Below are positions 34,362 to 41,497 of a DNA stretch of 64,000 bases, one piece after another. The stretch is from Faucicola mancuniensis. GTDB lineage: Bacteria > Pseudomonadota > Gammaproteobacteria > Pseudomonadales > Moraxellaceae. Location: NCBI RefSeq assembly GCF_046523945.1, contig NZ_CP171363.1, forward strand, positions 2,046,001 through 2,110,000, read 5' to 3'. Each line of letters starts with the position of its first letter. The first letter of the stretch is position 1. The position numbers were made by a program, and so were the translations under genes. A model generated the notes under the pieces. That model made no database searches, was not told the DNA's origin, and worked only from the letters and a program-made list of their open reading frames with translations.

Positions 34362-35813
34362 TTATTGACAGCGTTTGTCATTTTTATCAATTTTAAACGT
34401 TTCACCATTTAACTCAACTTCCATACAGCCTTTATAAAAACTTTTGACTTCATCATATTTTGGCGGTATGATTTCTTTACCTGTTTTATCAATAAAACCG
34501 TATTTATTATTTAACTCAACCAACACCAAGCCATCAGGAAACCAATCAATATAATCATAACGTAACGGTACAATGACTTTGCCTGTGGTGTCAATCAGCC
34601 CATATTTTTCACCGATGTTCATGATGGCTAAATTTGCATAAAAAACGTCAATAAAATCATAAGTCGGTGGCAAGATTGTTTTCCCTGTTTTATCAATCAA
34701 TCCCCATTTTTCACCCACTTTTACAGGGGCAACGCCATCAGAAAACGCCTCGACTTTATCATAGGTTGCCCGAATAAAAGTTTTACCCGTTTCGTCAATA
34801 AAACCATATTTTAAGCCGTTGTTATCACTCAACTCAACCACCGCAAAGCCATCATAAAAACTACTAATCAAGTTGTGATTTGGCGGTACGACCTGCTTGC
34901 CTGTGGTATCAAATAACGTTTTTTGCCACCCTATCTTACCAGTTTGCCGAGCTTCTATTAAACCGTCAGACACAAGCTCTACATCTACATAGTTGAGCGG
35001 TACGATGACTTTGCCTGTTTTGTCAATCACGCCCCATTTGCCATCAATCTGTATAGGGGCAAGATTTTGACGAAAACGATAAGTTTCATCATATTTTGGG
35101 GCGATGACTTCTTGTCCTTTAGTATTGATAAAACCCCATTTGCCGTGTAGTTTTACTTGTGCTAGTCCTTCAGAAAAACGCTGGGCATCTTCATATTTTA
35201 AGGCAATGACAACTTGGTTTGCTTTGTTAATAAAGCCCCATTTACCGCCTTTTTTCACAAGCAATAAACCGTCTTCAAACCAAGAAGCTTCTTCATAATC
35301 TAAAGGAATGATGACTTTGCCTGTTTTATCAATAAAGCCATGTTTGTCGCCTAAGCGAACTCTGGCTAAGCCTTCAGAAAAACCAGAGATAAAATCGTAT
35401 TTTGGTGGGACAACATCTTTGCCTGCGGTGTCAATCAATCCCCATTTTTCACCCAATTTTACAGGGGCGACACCGTCTTCAAACCTACTTACTTCGTCAT
35501 ATTTGAGTGGAATGGCAATTTTGCCTGTTCTGTCAATAAAGCCCTGTTTTCCGCCAAGCTCTACAATGGCACGATTGTCGGAAAAATAAAAAGCAGAATC
35601 GTAAATCGGTGCGATAACTTCTTTGCCTATTTTATCCACATAGCCAAATTTGTCGTTTATTCTGACTACTGTCAAACCGTCATCATCTAAGCAGGATACA
35701 ACGTCATATTTGCCTAAGTTGGGTGCGGTTGTACAATCATCGTCCGCCCATGCGGTTGTTGTACCGCAAGCGATGGTTAGGGCAAGGGTGAGTTTGGTGA
35801 AAAGGTTTTTCAT
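34362..35813 (-). CDS. Exported WG-repeat protein
   Basis: A 483-residue secreted or periplasmic protein. A Sec signal peptide covers residues 1-23 (cleavage after AWA). The rest is made of about a dozen WG (KWG) beta repeats of roughly 33-36 residues each, with the core form GEKWGLIDTAGKDVVPPKYD and variants such as KYGFIDKTG, HGKWGFINTKG and KQGFIDRTG. It ends with a short Cys-containing tail. WG repeats are thought to bind partners or surfaces, but no function is established. Two other loci in this window carry damaged relatives. It has its own terminator. Confidence 0.92.
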   Translation of the reverse strand: MKNLFTKLTLALTIACGTTTAWADDDCTTAPNLGKYDVVSCLDDDGLTVVRINDKFGYVDKIGKEVIAPIYDSAFYFSDNRAIVELGGKQGFIDRTGKIAIPLKYDEVSRFEDGVAPVKLGEKWGLIDTAGKDVVPPKYDFISGFSEGLARVRLGDKHGFIDKTGKVIIPLDYEEASWFEDGLLLVKKGGKWGFINKANQVVIALKYEDAQRFSEGLAQVKLHGKWGFINTKGQEVIAPKYDETYRFRQNLAPIQIDGKWGVIDKTGKVIVPLNYVDVELVSDGLIEARQTGKIGWQKTLFDTTGKQVVPPNHNLISSFYDGFAVVELSDNNGLKYGFIDETGKTFIRATYDKVEAFSDGVAPVKVGEKWGLIDKTGKTILPPTYDFIDVFYANLAIMNIGEKYGLIDTTGKVIVPLRYDYIDWFPDGLVLVELNNKYGFIDKTGKEIIPPKYDEVKSFYKGCMEVELNGETFKIDKNDKRCQ

Positions 35814-35978
35814 GGATAATCCTTATAAATGTTAAAATATACCAACTATTGTATATGAATAATAGAAGATTGCAAACGGAGATTAACAATTTTACAATAG
35901 TAATCCACCGCCCAATCTTTTATAGTAAAGCAATTTTTAACTTTTTTAATAGGAAAATCCCATGCTAAACGCAGTCCC

Positions 35979-36461
35979 ATGGCGACTTTGATTGCCATTG
36001 ATGGGTTGTTGCCACTGGGTCCAAATTTTGTGCAACGCATTAGCGAGAGCCTAAGCAAAGAGCAAAACAACATTACCAATCAAGCTAACTTTGCCAATAT
36101 TCAGCCCTTACTTGGCAATCAGTTATTTGGCAATGGTAATTTGTCTATGCAAAACATTTGGCAAAATTTTATTGAAATTTTTGAAAATTCCAAACAAACC
36201 ATCACTCAATTTTTGAATGAAAAAGGCATTACCCAAGAGCGTGTCAGCCAGCAACTAACAGGCGTAGTAAACTTTATTAGTGCTGACAAGGTGGACTACG
36301 TCAGTGCGTATATTGACATTACTACCAATTACATTTATCACTCGGGAAGTTTGACGGTGCTTCGAGCGATGATTGAGCGGGCGTATGGCGTTGTCCAAGC
36401 ACAGCCAAAACAGCCGAACATTGCGGTAGCTCATGGTAATATTGGTGTGGCTCGTGGGTGA
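35979..36461 (+). CDS. Hypothetical protein of unknown family
   Basis: A 160-residue protein that I do not recognise. It begins with a mildly hydrophobic stretch (MATLIAIDGLLPLGPNF), has an Asn/Gln-rich middle and helices (IFENSKQTITQFLNEKGITQ), and ends with AVAHGNIGVARG. There is no signal peptide or lipobox. No ribosome site precedes its ATG. Instead, AGGA precedes a ten-codon mini-frame (ATG at 35962, stop at 35989-35991) that overlaps its start, so translation may depend on termination-reinitiation. A bidirectional terminator follows. Confidence 0.6.
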   Translation: MATLIAIDGLLPLGPNFVQRISESLSKEQNNITNQANFANIQPLLGNQLFGNGNLSMQNIWQNFIEIFENSKQTITQFLNEKGITQERVSQQLTGVVNFISADKVDYVSAYIDITTNYIYHSGSLTVLRAMIERAYGVVQAQPKQPNIAVAHGNIGVARG

Positions 36462-36481
36462 TTAAATCATTTTGTAATAAT

Positions 36482-36521
36482 AAAAAAAGGGTGGATTTTG
36501 TATAATCCCCCCTTTTATTTG
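36482..36521. terminator. Bidirectional terminator
   Basis: AAAAGGGTGGATT pairs with AATCCCCCCTTTT around a six-base loop, with A/T tracts on both sides. It lies between the convergent hypothetical gene and the CysB-like regulator gene. Confidence 0.85.
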
Positions 36522-36526
36522 TTATA

Positions 36527-37456
36527 TTAACCAAACTGTTGTTGGCAAATATCAATAAACGCCTTGCCAAAATGTCGGATATCGCTGTCCGCTCGTGTTG
36601 CAATCCAAGTAATATGTTTGCCAAAAACCGTGGTGGGAATTTTGGTTAAATTGCGATAATGCTCGCCTTCAAATGCCATCTCAGCAATCGTCCCCACACC
36701 CATCTCTAGCCCCACATAAGTGCTAATCACATCAGCGTCAAGGGCAGTCAGCACGATATTTGGTTCAATGCCTGCTTGATGAAACATCTTGTCAATCGCC
36801 CCACGTCCTGTAAAACCACCGTGATAAGTGATAATGGGATAATCTTTTAACACATGAATATCATCAATCCGTTCAAATTTTGTCAATTCGTGTCCCATTG
36901 GCACGATGATATGATGATACCAATCATAATAACGGATACAGTGCAAATTATCCTTTGTCAAAAGCGACTCGGTGGCAATACCAACATCCGCCTGCCCTTG
37001 TGCGACCATATCAGCGATGGACTTTGGGTCGGCTTGGTTCAAAATCAAATGCACATTCGGATAACGCTCTTTAAACTTTTTCACAACCCAAGGCAACACA
37101 TAGCGGGCTTGTGTGTGTGTGGTGGCGATGGATAGCTCGCCTTTGGCAGGGTTTTGAAAATCAAGGGTAATGTTTTCAATCGTGCGAATTTCCACAAAAA
37201 TCCGCTCAATATGTGGCAACAGCTCTTCGCCAATTTGGGTCAAACCTGTCAAACGCTTGCCTTGACGTACAAATACTTCGGCTCTCAGTTGGCTTTCTAG
37301 GGCGGAAATGTGTTTGCTTAGGCTTGATTGACTGGTGTGTAGCACTTTGGCAGCTTGGCTTAGGTTGTAGTTGTTGATAACGGTTTGCCAAACGGTTTCT
37401 AATTGTTTTAATTGAATTTGTAAATGTCGCTGATTAATGACAATATTGACAGCCAT
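36527..37456 (-). CDS. CysB-like LysR-family transcriptional regulator
   Basis: A 309-residue LysR-type activator. The winged helix is at residues ~15-75 (LSQAAKVLHTSQSSLSKHIS). The effector domain carries ATTHTQARYVLPWVVKKF, a motif typical of CysB/Cbl, which sense acetylserine or sulfate-related signals. It is thus a candidate regulator of cysteine or organosulfur metabolism. The N-terminus is about ten residues longer than E. coli CysB, but AAGGAAAA before the ATG at 37456 supports this start. No sulfur genes are adjacent; cysE lies at 54 kb in the window. Confidence 0.88.
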   Translation of the reverse strand: MAVNIVINQRHLQIQLKQLETVWQTVINNYNLSQAAKVLHTSQSSLSKHISALESQLRAEVFVRQGKRLTGLTQIGEELLPHIERIFVEIRTIENITLDFQNPAKGELSIATTHTQARYVLPWVVKKFKERYPNVHLILNQADPKSIADMVAQGQADVGIATESLLTKDNLHCIRYYDWYHHIIVPMGHELTKFERIDDIHVLKDYPIITYHGGFTGRGAIDKMFHQAGIEPNIVLTALDADVISTYVGLEMGVGTIAEMAFEGEHYRNLTKIPTTVFGKHITWIATRADSDIRHFGKAFIDICQQQFG

Positions 37457-37486
37457 AAGTTTTCCTTTTTAAAAATAACAATAAAA

Positions 37487-37873
37487 TCATGTATTTAAAT
37501 ATTGTTTTAACGCATTGAGAACAATTTTTTCCATCGGTTCATCAGGAAATTTTTGGCTAAGTTGTTTAAATAGTTTAACAGGCAACTGCAATTCAAAATC
37601 CACACTCTCGCCCATAATCCGAGCCAGCTCAACGCTGACAATCGCCCAAGTACAGCCTGCATAGTCAGGATTTGATAAATAGGTGTTAATGGGGTGGGGC
37701 TGTGGAATTTTTTTATCATTTTCAATCAGTTGGTGCAAATGAACAATCACATTTATACGAGTGTTGGCGATGACTTCCGCCATGTTTTGCCCTGTAATGG
37801 CTAAATCAGGAATGTCAGGCACGTTTACATAAAAATCATCGCCTTTATGAAAAATTGCAACAGGATACTGCAT
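37487..37873 (-). CDS. HicB-like protein without adjacent HicA
   Basis: A 128-residue protein with the HicB-type N-terminal fold (YPVAIFHKGDDFYVNVPDIP, then DLAITGQNMAEVIANTRIN), followed by a variable linker and a C-terminal helical segment that may bind DNA (VKLFKQLSQKF, EKIVLNALKQYL). HicB proteins are antitoxins of the HicA mRNA interferase. No small HicA-like gene with a double-stranded-RNA-binding fold is seen on either side, so it is an orphan antitoxin or a regulator. The gene stands alone, 30 bases after... the CysB-like gene start lies downstream on the same strand, so cotranscription is possible. Confidence 0.75.
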   Translation of the reverse strand: MQYPVAIFHKGDDFYVNVPDIPDLAITGQNMAEVIANTRINVIVHLHQLIENDKKIPQPHPINTYLSNPDYAGCTWAIVSVELARIMGESVDFELQLPVKLFKQLSQKFPDEPMEKIVLNALKQYLNT

Positions 37874-38081
37874 AAAATACCAGCCTTGGTAAGATTTTGG
37901 TGAAAAAAATAGGTGAAAAAACGTTATTCAGTATAGCACAAATTTGACAAAAAATTGATACAATTTAGAATAAAAAATACATTTCCATACGAATAGCCAA
38001 ATTTTGATAGGTTTGTGAAAAAAATTGCGTTATACTATGACAATTTTTAGCAAAAATTTAACCAAAAAAAGACCTTGTTGT

Positions 38082-39629
38082 ATGACTGTATCCACCCAAA
38101 AAAATGCCAATCTACAGCCCAAAAAATCTTGGGGGCAAGCACTTTCTGCCTACAAAGATAAACGAGCGTTAATCATGTTGTTTTTGGGATTTTCGGCAGG
38201 GATTCCGATTTTGCTGATTTTTTCAAGTCTGTCATTGTGGCTACGTGAAGCAGGGATTGAGCGTAGCACCGTAACTATGTTTAGTTGGGCGGCATTGGGT
38301 TATTCGTTTAAATTTATTTGGGCACCCTTGATTGATGTGATTCCTGTGCCTGTTTTAACCAAAAAACTCGGCAAACGTAGGGCATGGCTTTTGACTGCAC
38401 AATGTTTGATTATTCTTGCGATTTGTATCATGGCAAGCATCAATCCTGTTAATCAGTCGCTTGGGTTGATGGCGATGGGAGCGGTGTTGCTTGGTTTTTC
38501 ATCAGCAACTCAAGATATCGTGATTGATGCGTATCGCATTGAACTTGCCGATACGTCTATGCAGACGATTTTGTCAGCGACTTATAACGCAGGGTATCGC
38601 ATAGGCATGATTGTAGCTGGGGCAGGGGCATTGTTTTTGGCAGAATATTTTGGCTCGGTGAAAGGGGCGTATCTGTACGATGCGTGGCGAAATACCTATT
38701 TTATCATGGCAGGGGTGATGGGTATTGGCGTTGCGACAACTTTATTGATTAAAGAACCTGTCAATAATCGCCCAAAAATCGTGCAACAAAGCTCCGATTA
38801 TATGCGTTTGGTTGCTGTATTTGCGTTATCTGTGATTGGTTTTGTTTTAACTTTTATGGGTTTAGGTCAAATTTTACTCGAAACCAAAAACGTATTGTTA
38901 GGCTTTTTGCTTGAAACCATTCATTTAATCGGCTCGCTTGGCGTGGCGGTGGCGGTGGGCTTTAGCCTTGTTAAAATGGGTTTAGTCAAAAAAGAAGTCG
39001 CCTTTGTTACTTGGGTTGAGCCAATTTTGGACTTTTTTAAACGTTATGGTAAAAAGGCGTTTTTACTGTTGCTGTTAATTGGTTTGTACCGCATTTCGGA
39101 CATTGTGGCAGGCGTGATTTCCAATGTGTTTTATGAAGACATGGGCTTTAGCAAAAGCGACATCGCCACAGCAGTGAAAACCTTTGGCGTGTTGATGGTG
39201 ATTGTCGGCGGATTTGTCGGTGGCATTGTGGCACAGCGTTTTCGCATTATGCAAGCGATGATGATTGGTGGTGTGCTTGCCTGTTTGACCAATTTGATGT
39301 TTGTCGTGCTTGCCATGCGTGGGTATGATATACCGCTGATGTATACGGCAGTAGCGATTGATAATCTTGCATCTGGCTTGGCAGGGGCGGTGTTTATTGC
39401 ATTTTTGTCGGCATTGACAAATATTCGGTTTACCGCTGTTCAGTATGCGATTTTTAGCTCGTTGATGACTTTAATTCCCAAGGTATTGGGCGGTTATTCG
39501 GGTACAATTGTTGATAATTTGGGTTATGCGTGGTTTTTCACTTTTACCACTTTGATTGGTTTGCCGATTTTATACCTTGTGTATTTGGTCGATAAAAAAG
39601 TGATGTTAGAAAATAAAGATGAAAAATAG
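38082..39629 (+). CDS. ampG: AmpG-like muropeptide MFS transporter
   Basis: Inner-membrane permease of the AmpG type, importing GlcNAc-anhMurNAc peptides for cell-wall recycling. About 515 residues with 12-14 helices. AmpG-like blocks are LFLGFSAGIPILLIFSSLSL, WLREAGIERSTVTMFSW, FKFIWAPLIDVIPVP, KLGKRRAWLLTAQ and ATQDIVIDAYRIELAD. The ATG at 38082 is preferred to starts at 38025/38037, because a TATACT -10-like box at 38031-38036 overlaps those. The 2-base gap to prmC suggests one transcript. The 208-base gap before it is otherwise AT-rich. Confidence 0.9.
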   Translation: MTVSTQKNANLQPKKSWGQALSAYKDKRALIMLFLGFSAGIPILLIFSSLSLWLREAGIERSTVTMFSWAALGYSFKFIWAPLIDVIPVPVLTKKLGKRRAWLLTAQCLIILAICIMASINPVNQSLGLMAMGAVLLGFSSATQDIVIDAYRIELADTSMQTILSATYNAGYRIGMIVAGAGALFLAEYFGSVKGAYLYDAWRNTYFIMAGVMGIGVATTLLIKEPVNNRPKIVQQSSDYMRLVAVFALSVIGFVLTFMGLGQILLETKNVLLGFLLETIHLIGSLGVAVAVGFSLVKMGLVKKEVAFVTWVEPILDFFKRYGKKAFLLLLLIGLYRISDIVAGVISNVFYEDMGFSKSDIATAVKTFGVLMVIVGGFVGGIVAQRFRIMQAMMIGGVLACLTNLMFVVLAMRGYDIPLMYTAVAIDNLASGLAGAVFIAFLSALTNIRFTAVQYAIFSSLMTLIPKVLGGYSGTIVDNLGYAWFFTFTTLIGLPILYLVYLVDKKVMLENKDEK

Positions 39630-39631
39630 CT

Positions 39632-40468
39632 ATGATAATCAAAGATTTATTAAAAAATAGTCCGATTGAAAAACATATTAATCAACAGTTATTATTGGCA
39701 ATTTTACAAAAAAATCGCAGTTTTTTAATCAGTCATGACGATTATAGTTTGAATGATAATGAGTTACAACGTTATCAAAATGCGGTCAAAGAACTACAAA
39801 ATGGCAAACCGTTGGCGTATATTTTGGGGGTACAAGCCTTTTGGAAACATGATTTTTTGGTAAATGAACATACATTAATCCCTAGACCTGATACCGAAAT
39901 TTTGATAGAAACCGTACTTAATTTTATTAAAAATAGCCTAAGCAAAAAAGAATATTTATCCATTCTTGATTTAGGCACAGGCACAGGCTGTATTGCCATA
40001 AGTTTAGCCTTTGAAAACCCAAACGCTCAAGTTATCGCCATTGATTTTTCTGAAAATGCCTTAAAAATCGCCGAACAAAATGCCAAAAGGGCAGGCGTGA
40101 ATGTCAATTTTTTGTGTGGCAGTTGGTTTGAACCACTGCAACATTTAAAAAATCAACAAAAATTTGATATCATCGTATCCAATCCGCCCTATATTGACCC
40201 AAAAGACCCACATTTAACCAATTTGACCTATGAACCCATCACTGCTTTAGTTGCAAAAAATCATGGATTAGCCGATATTGAGCATATTGTCAGCCATACC
40301 AAAAACCATCTTAATCCACAAGGTTTGCTTGCCATAGAGCATGGCTACGACCAAGCCAAACAAGTGCAATCCATTGTTAGCAATCATCATTTTAACCAAA
40401 TTCAAACAATCAAAGATTATGGTGATAATGATAGGGTAACTTGTGGCATTTTTGATGGTAATTTTTAA
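39632..40468 (+). CDS. prmC: Release factor glutamine N5-methyltransferase
   Basis: Methylates the Gln of the GGQ motif in release factors RF1 and RF2. The SAM-binding site ILDLGTGTGCIAISLAFENP lies at residues ~110-130, and the catalytic IIVSNPPYIDPKD (NPPY) lies near residue 185. The N-terminal helical domain includes LAYILGVQAFW and LIPRPDTEILIE, which are typical of PrmC. Length 278 is normal. It is translated directly after ampG. Confidence 0.95.
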   Translation: MIIKDLLKNSPIEKHINQQLLLAILQKNRSFLISHDDYSLNDNELQRYQNAVKELQNGKPLAYILGVQAFWKHDFLVNEHTLIPRPDTEILIETVLNFIKNSLSKKEYLSILDLGTGTGCIAISLAFENPNAQVIAIDFSENALKIAEQNAKRAGVNVNFLCGSWFEPLQHLKNQQKFDIIVSNPPYIDPKDPHLTNLTYEPITALVAKNHGLADIEHIVSHTKNHLNPQGLLAIEHGYDQAKQVQSIVSNHHFNQIQTIKDYGDNDRVTCGIFDGNF

Positions 40469-40543
40469 CAATTTTTAAGAAATTTATTTTGTTAAAGTTA
40501 AAAAGTTTTGTTATGATAAAGCAATTTTTTAAAAAAAGACAAT

Positions 40544-40675
40544 TTGACAATATTTAGCAAAATTTTTAACAAACGTTTAAATAGCCTGACTTTGGCGGTG
40601 CTATCCACTTTGGCATTGACTGCGTGCGGTGGTGGCGGTGGAGATTCATCAAGTGCAAGTATAGTCAAAACTTAA
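40544..40675 (+). pseudogene. Truncated lipoprotein gene start
   Basis: From a TTG at 40544 the frame reads MTIFSKIFNKRLNSLTLAVL, then STLALTACGGGGGDSSSAS: a full lipoprotein signal with lipobox LTAC and a Gly/Ser linker. It then runs into the end of an IS630 fragment (ATAGTCAAAACTTAA) and stops at 40675. Only the export signal of a once longer surface lipoprotein is left. The signal resembles that of the M60 metallopeptidase at 30.7 kb. Confidence 0.75.
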
Positions 40676-40834
40676 TTATACCAAGTAACTTTCAATACAA
40701 TCCTTAAGTGAGTTAAAGTTGCTTAGAGTTAAAAGAACTTTTTGCTTAATTACCGCCCACAACTGTTCAATTGGATTGAGTTCAGGCGAGTAAGGTGGTA
40801 AATACATCAGCTTAATATTTTTATCCCACAAGAT
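40660..40834 (-). mobile_element. IS630-family remnant
   Basis: The minus strand encodes the C-terminal 52 codons of an IS630-type DDE transposase: LWDKNIKLMYLPPYSPELNP, then IEQLWAVIKQKV and ESYLV before the stop at 40676-40678. The PYSPELNPIE stretch carries the last catalytic Glu. The left end TATAGTCAAAACTTAAT begins right at the break in the lipoprotein gene and includes the TA target typical of the family. The other end of the element is missing. Confidence 0.85.
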
Positions 40835-40916
40835 TCAATTTTATTCATTCAGCCTAATCAGCAGTAAGCTCACCCAAGCCAAGATAAATCTTAAAAAACC
40901 AAAATCAAATATACTA

Positions 40917-40945
40917 TTGTTATTTTGGATAAACTTTGGTAAAAT
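40917..40945 (+). promoter_or_regulatory. Candidate rpsT promoter
   Basis: TTGTTA and TAAAAT with a 17-base spacer, 130 bases before the rpsT ATG. The intervening leader contains TCTCGTTTTTCGTGTCTCGT-like C/T-rich sequence and could fold, but no defined control element is recognised. Nothing else is seen between the IS630 fragment and this promoter. Confidence 0.5.
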
Positions 40946-41074
40946 ACTGAGCTCTAATCAGCTTGTTCTCGTTTTTCGTGTCTCGTGATACAAGCCTTTA
41001 TATAAATAACTTTGGCAAAACGGTACGGCTGACCCTTTTTGTCAATTCACCATTTTAAATTAAGGATTTTTGCT

Positions 41075-41341
41075 ATGGCAAACTCTGCACAAGCTCGTAA
41101 ACGTGCACGTCAAAACGTGAAACGTCGTCAATTAAAAGCATCACAACGTTCAATGGTTCGTACTTACCTAAAACGTGTGGTAAAAGCTATTGAAGCAAAA
41201 GATTATGAATTGGCTACTGAAGCATACAAACAAGCAGTACCAGTCATTGACCGTATCGCTGACAAAGGCGTTATCCACAAAAACAAAGCGGCACGCCATA
41301 AAAGCCGTCTTAACAAAGCAATCAAAGCACTTAAAGCTTAA
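41075..41341 (+). CDS. rpsT: 30S ribosomal protein S20
   Basis: An 88-residue, strongly basic primary 16S rRNA-binding protein of the small subunit. It starts MANSAQARKRARQNVKRRQ and continues SQRSMVRTYLKRVVKAI; a basic C-terminus HKNKAARHKSRLNKAIKAL follows. All of this is standard S20. An AAGGA site precedes the ATG at 41075; the longer reading from 41039 has no support. A strong terminator lies 15 bases after the stop. Confidence 0.98.
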   Translation: MANSAQARKRARQNVKRRQLKASQRSMVRTYLKRVVKAIEAKDYELATEAYKQAVPVIDRIADKGVIHKNKAARHKSRLNKAIKALKA

Positions 41342-41354
41342 TTTGCCTTTTACC

Positions 41355-41390
41355 AAAAAAACCAACTTAGTTTTAAGTTGGTTTTTTTGT
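41355..41390 (+). terminator. rpsT terminator
   Basis: AACCAACTTA pairs with TAAGTTGGTT around a four-base loop, followed by seven T. Confidence 0.9.
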
Positions 41391-41403
41391 TTTTAAGGAT
41401 TTA

Positions 41404-41497
41404 GAACCTGTATTCATAACATTTTTGATGTAAAAGCAAACAAATATTCATCAAGTATTGATAAAATTTTAATGCGTAATGTTGTAAATACAGGTTT
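41404..41497. repeat. MITE-like inverted-repeat element, short copy
   Basis: A 94-base element with 20-base terminal inverted repeats that agree at 17 positions (GAACCTGTATTCATAACATT on the left; AAACCTGTATTTACAACATT as the complement of the right end). TTA flanks both sides (41401-41403 and 41498-41500), a possible three-base target duplication. The right flank is the stop codon of the kinase gene, so the element abuts that gene exactly. Both ends and several interior words recur, in opposite orientation, in the element at 58727-58944. Confidence 0.8.

Noticed and set aside
38004..38036. Promoter TTGATA ... TATACT for ampG
   Set aside because: The spacing is 21 bases, too long for a normal sigma-70 promoter; the -10-like box was used only as weak support for the later start codon.
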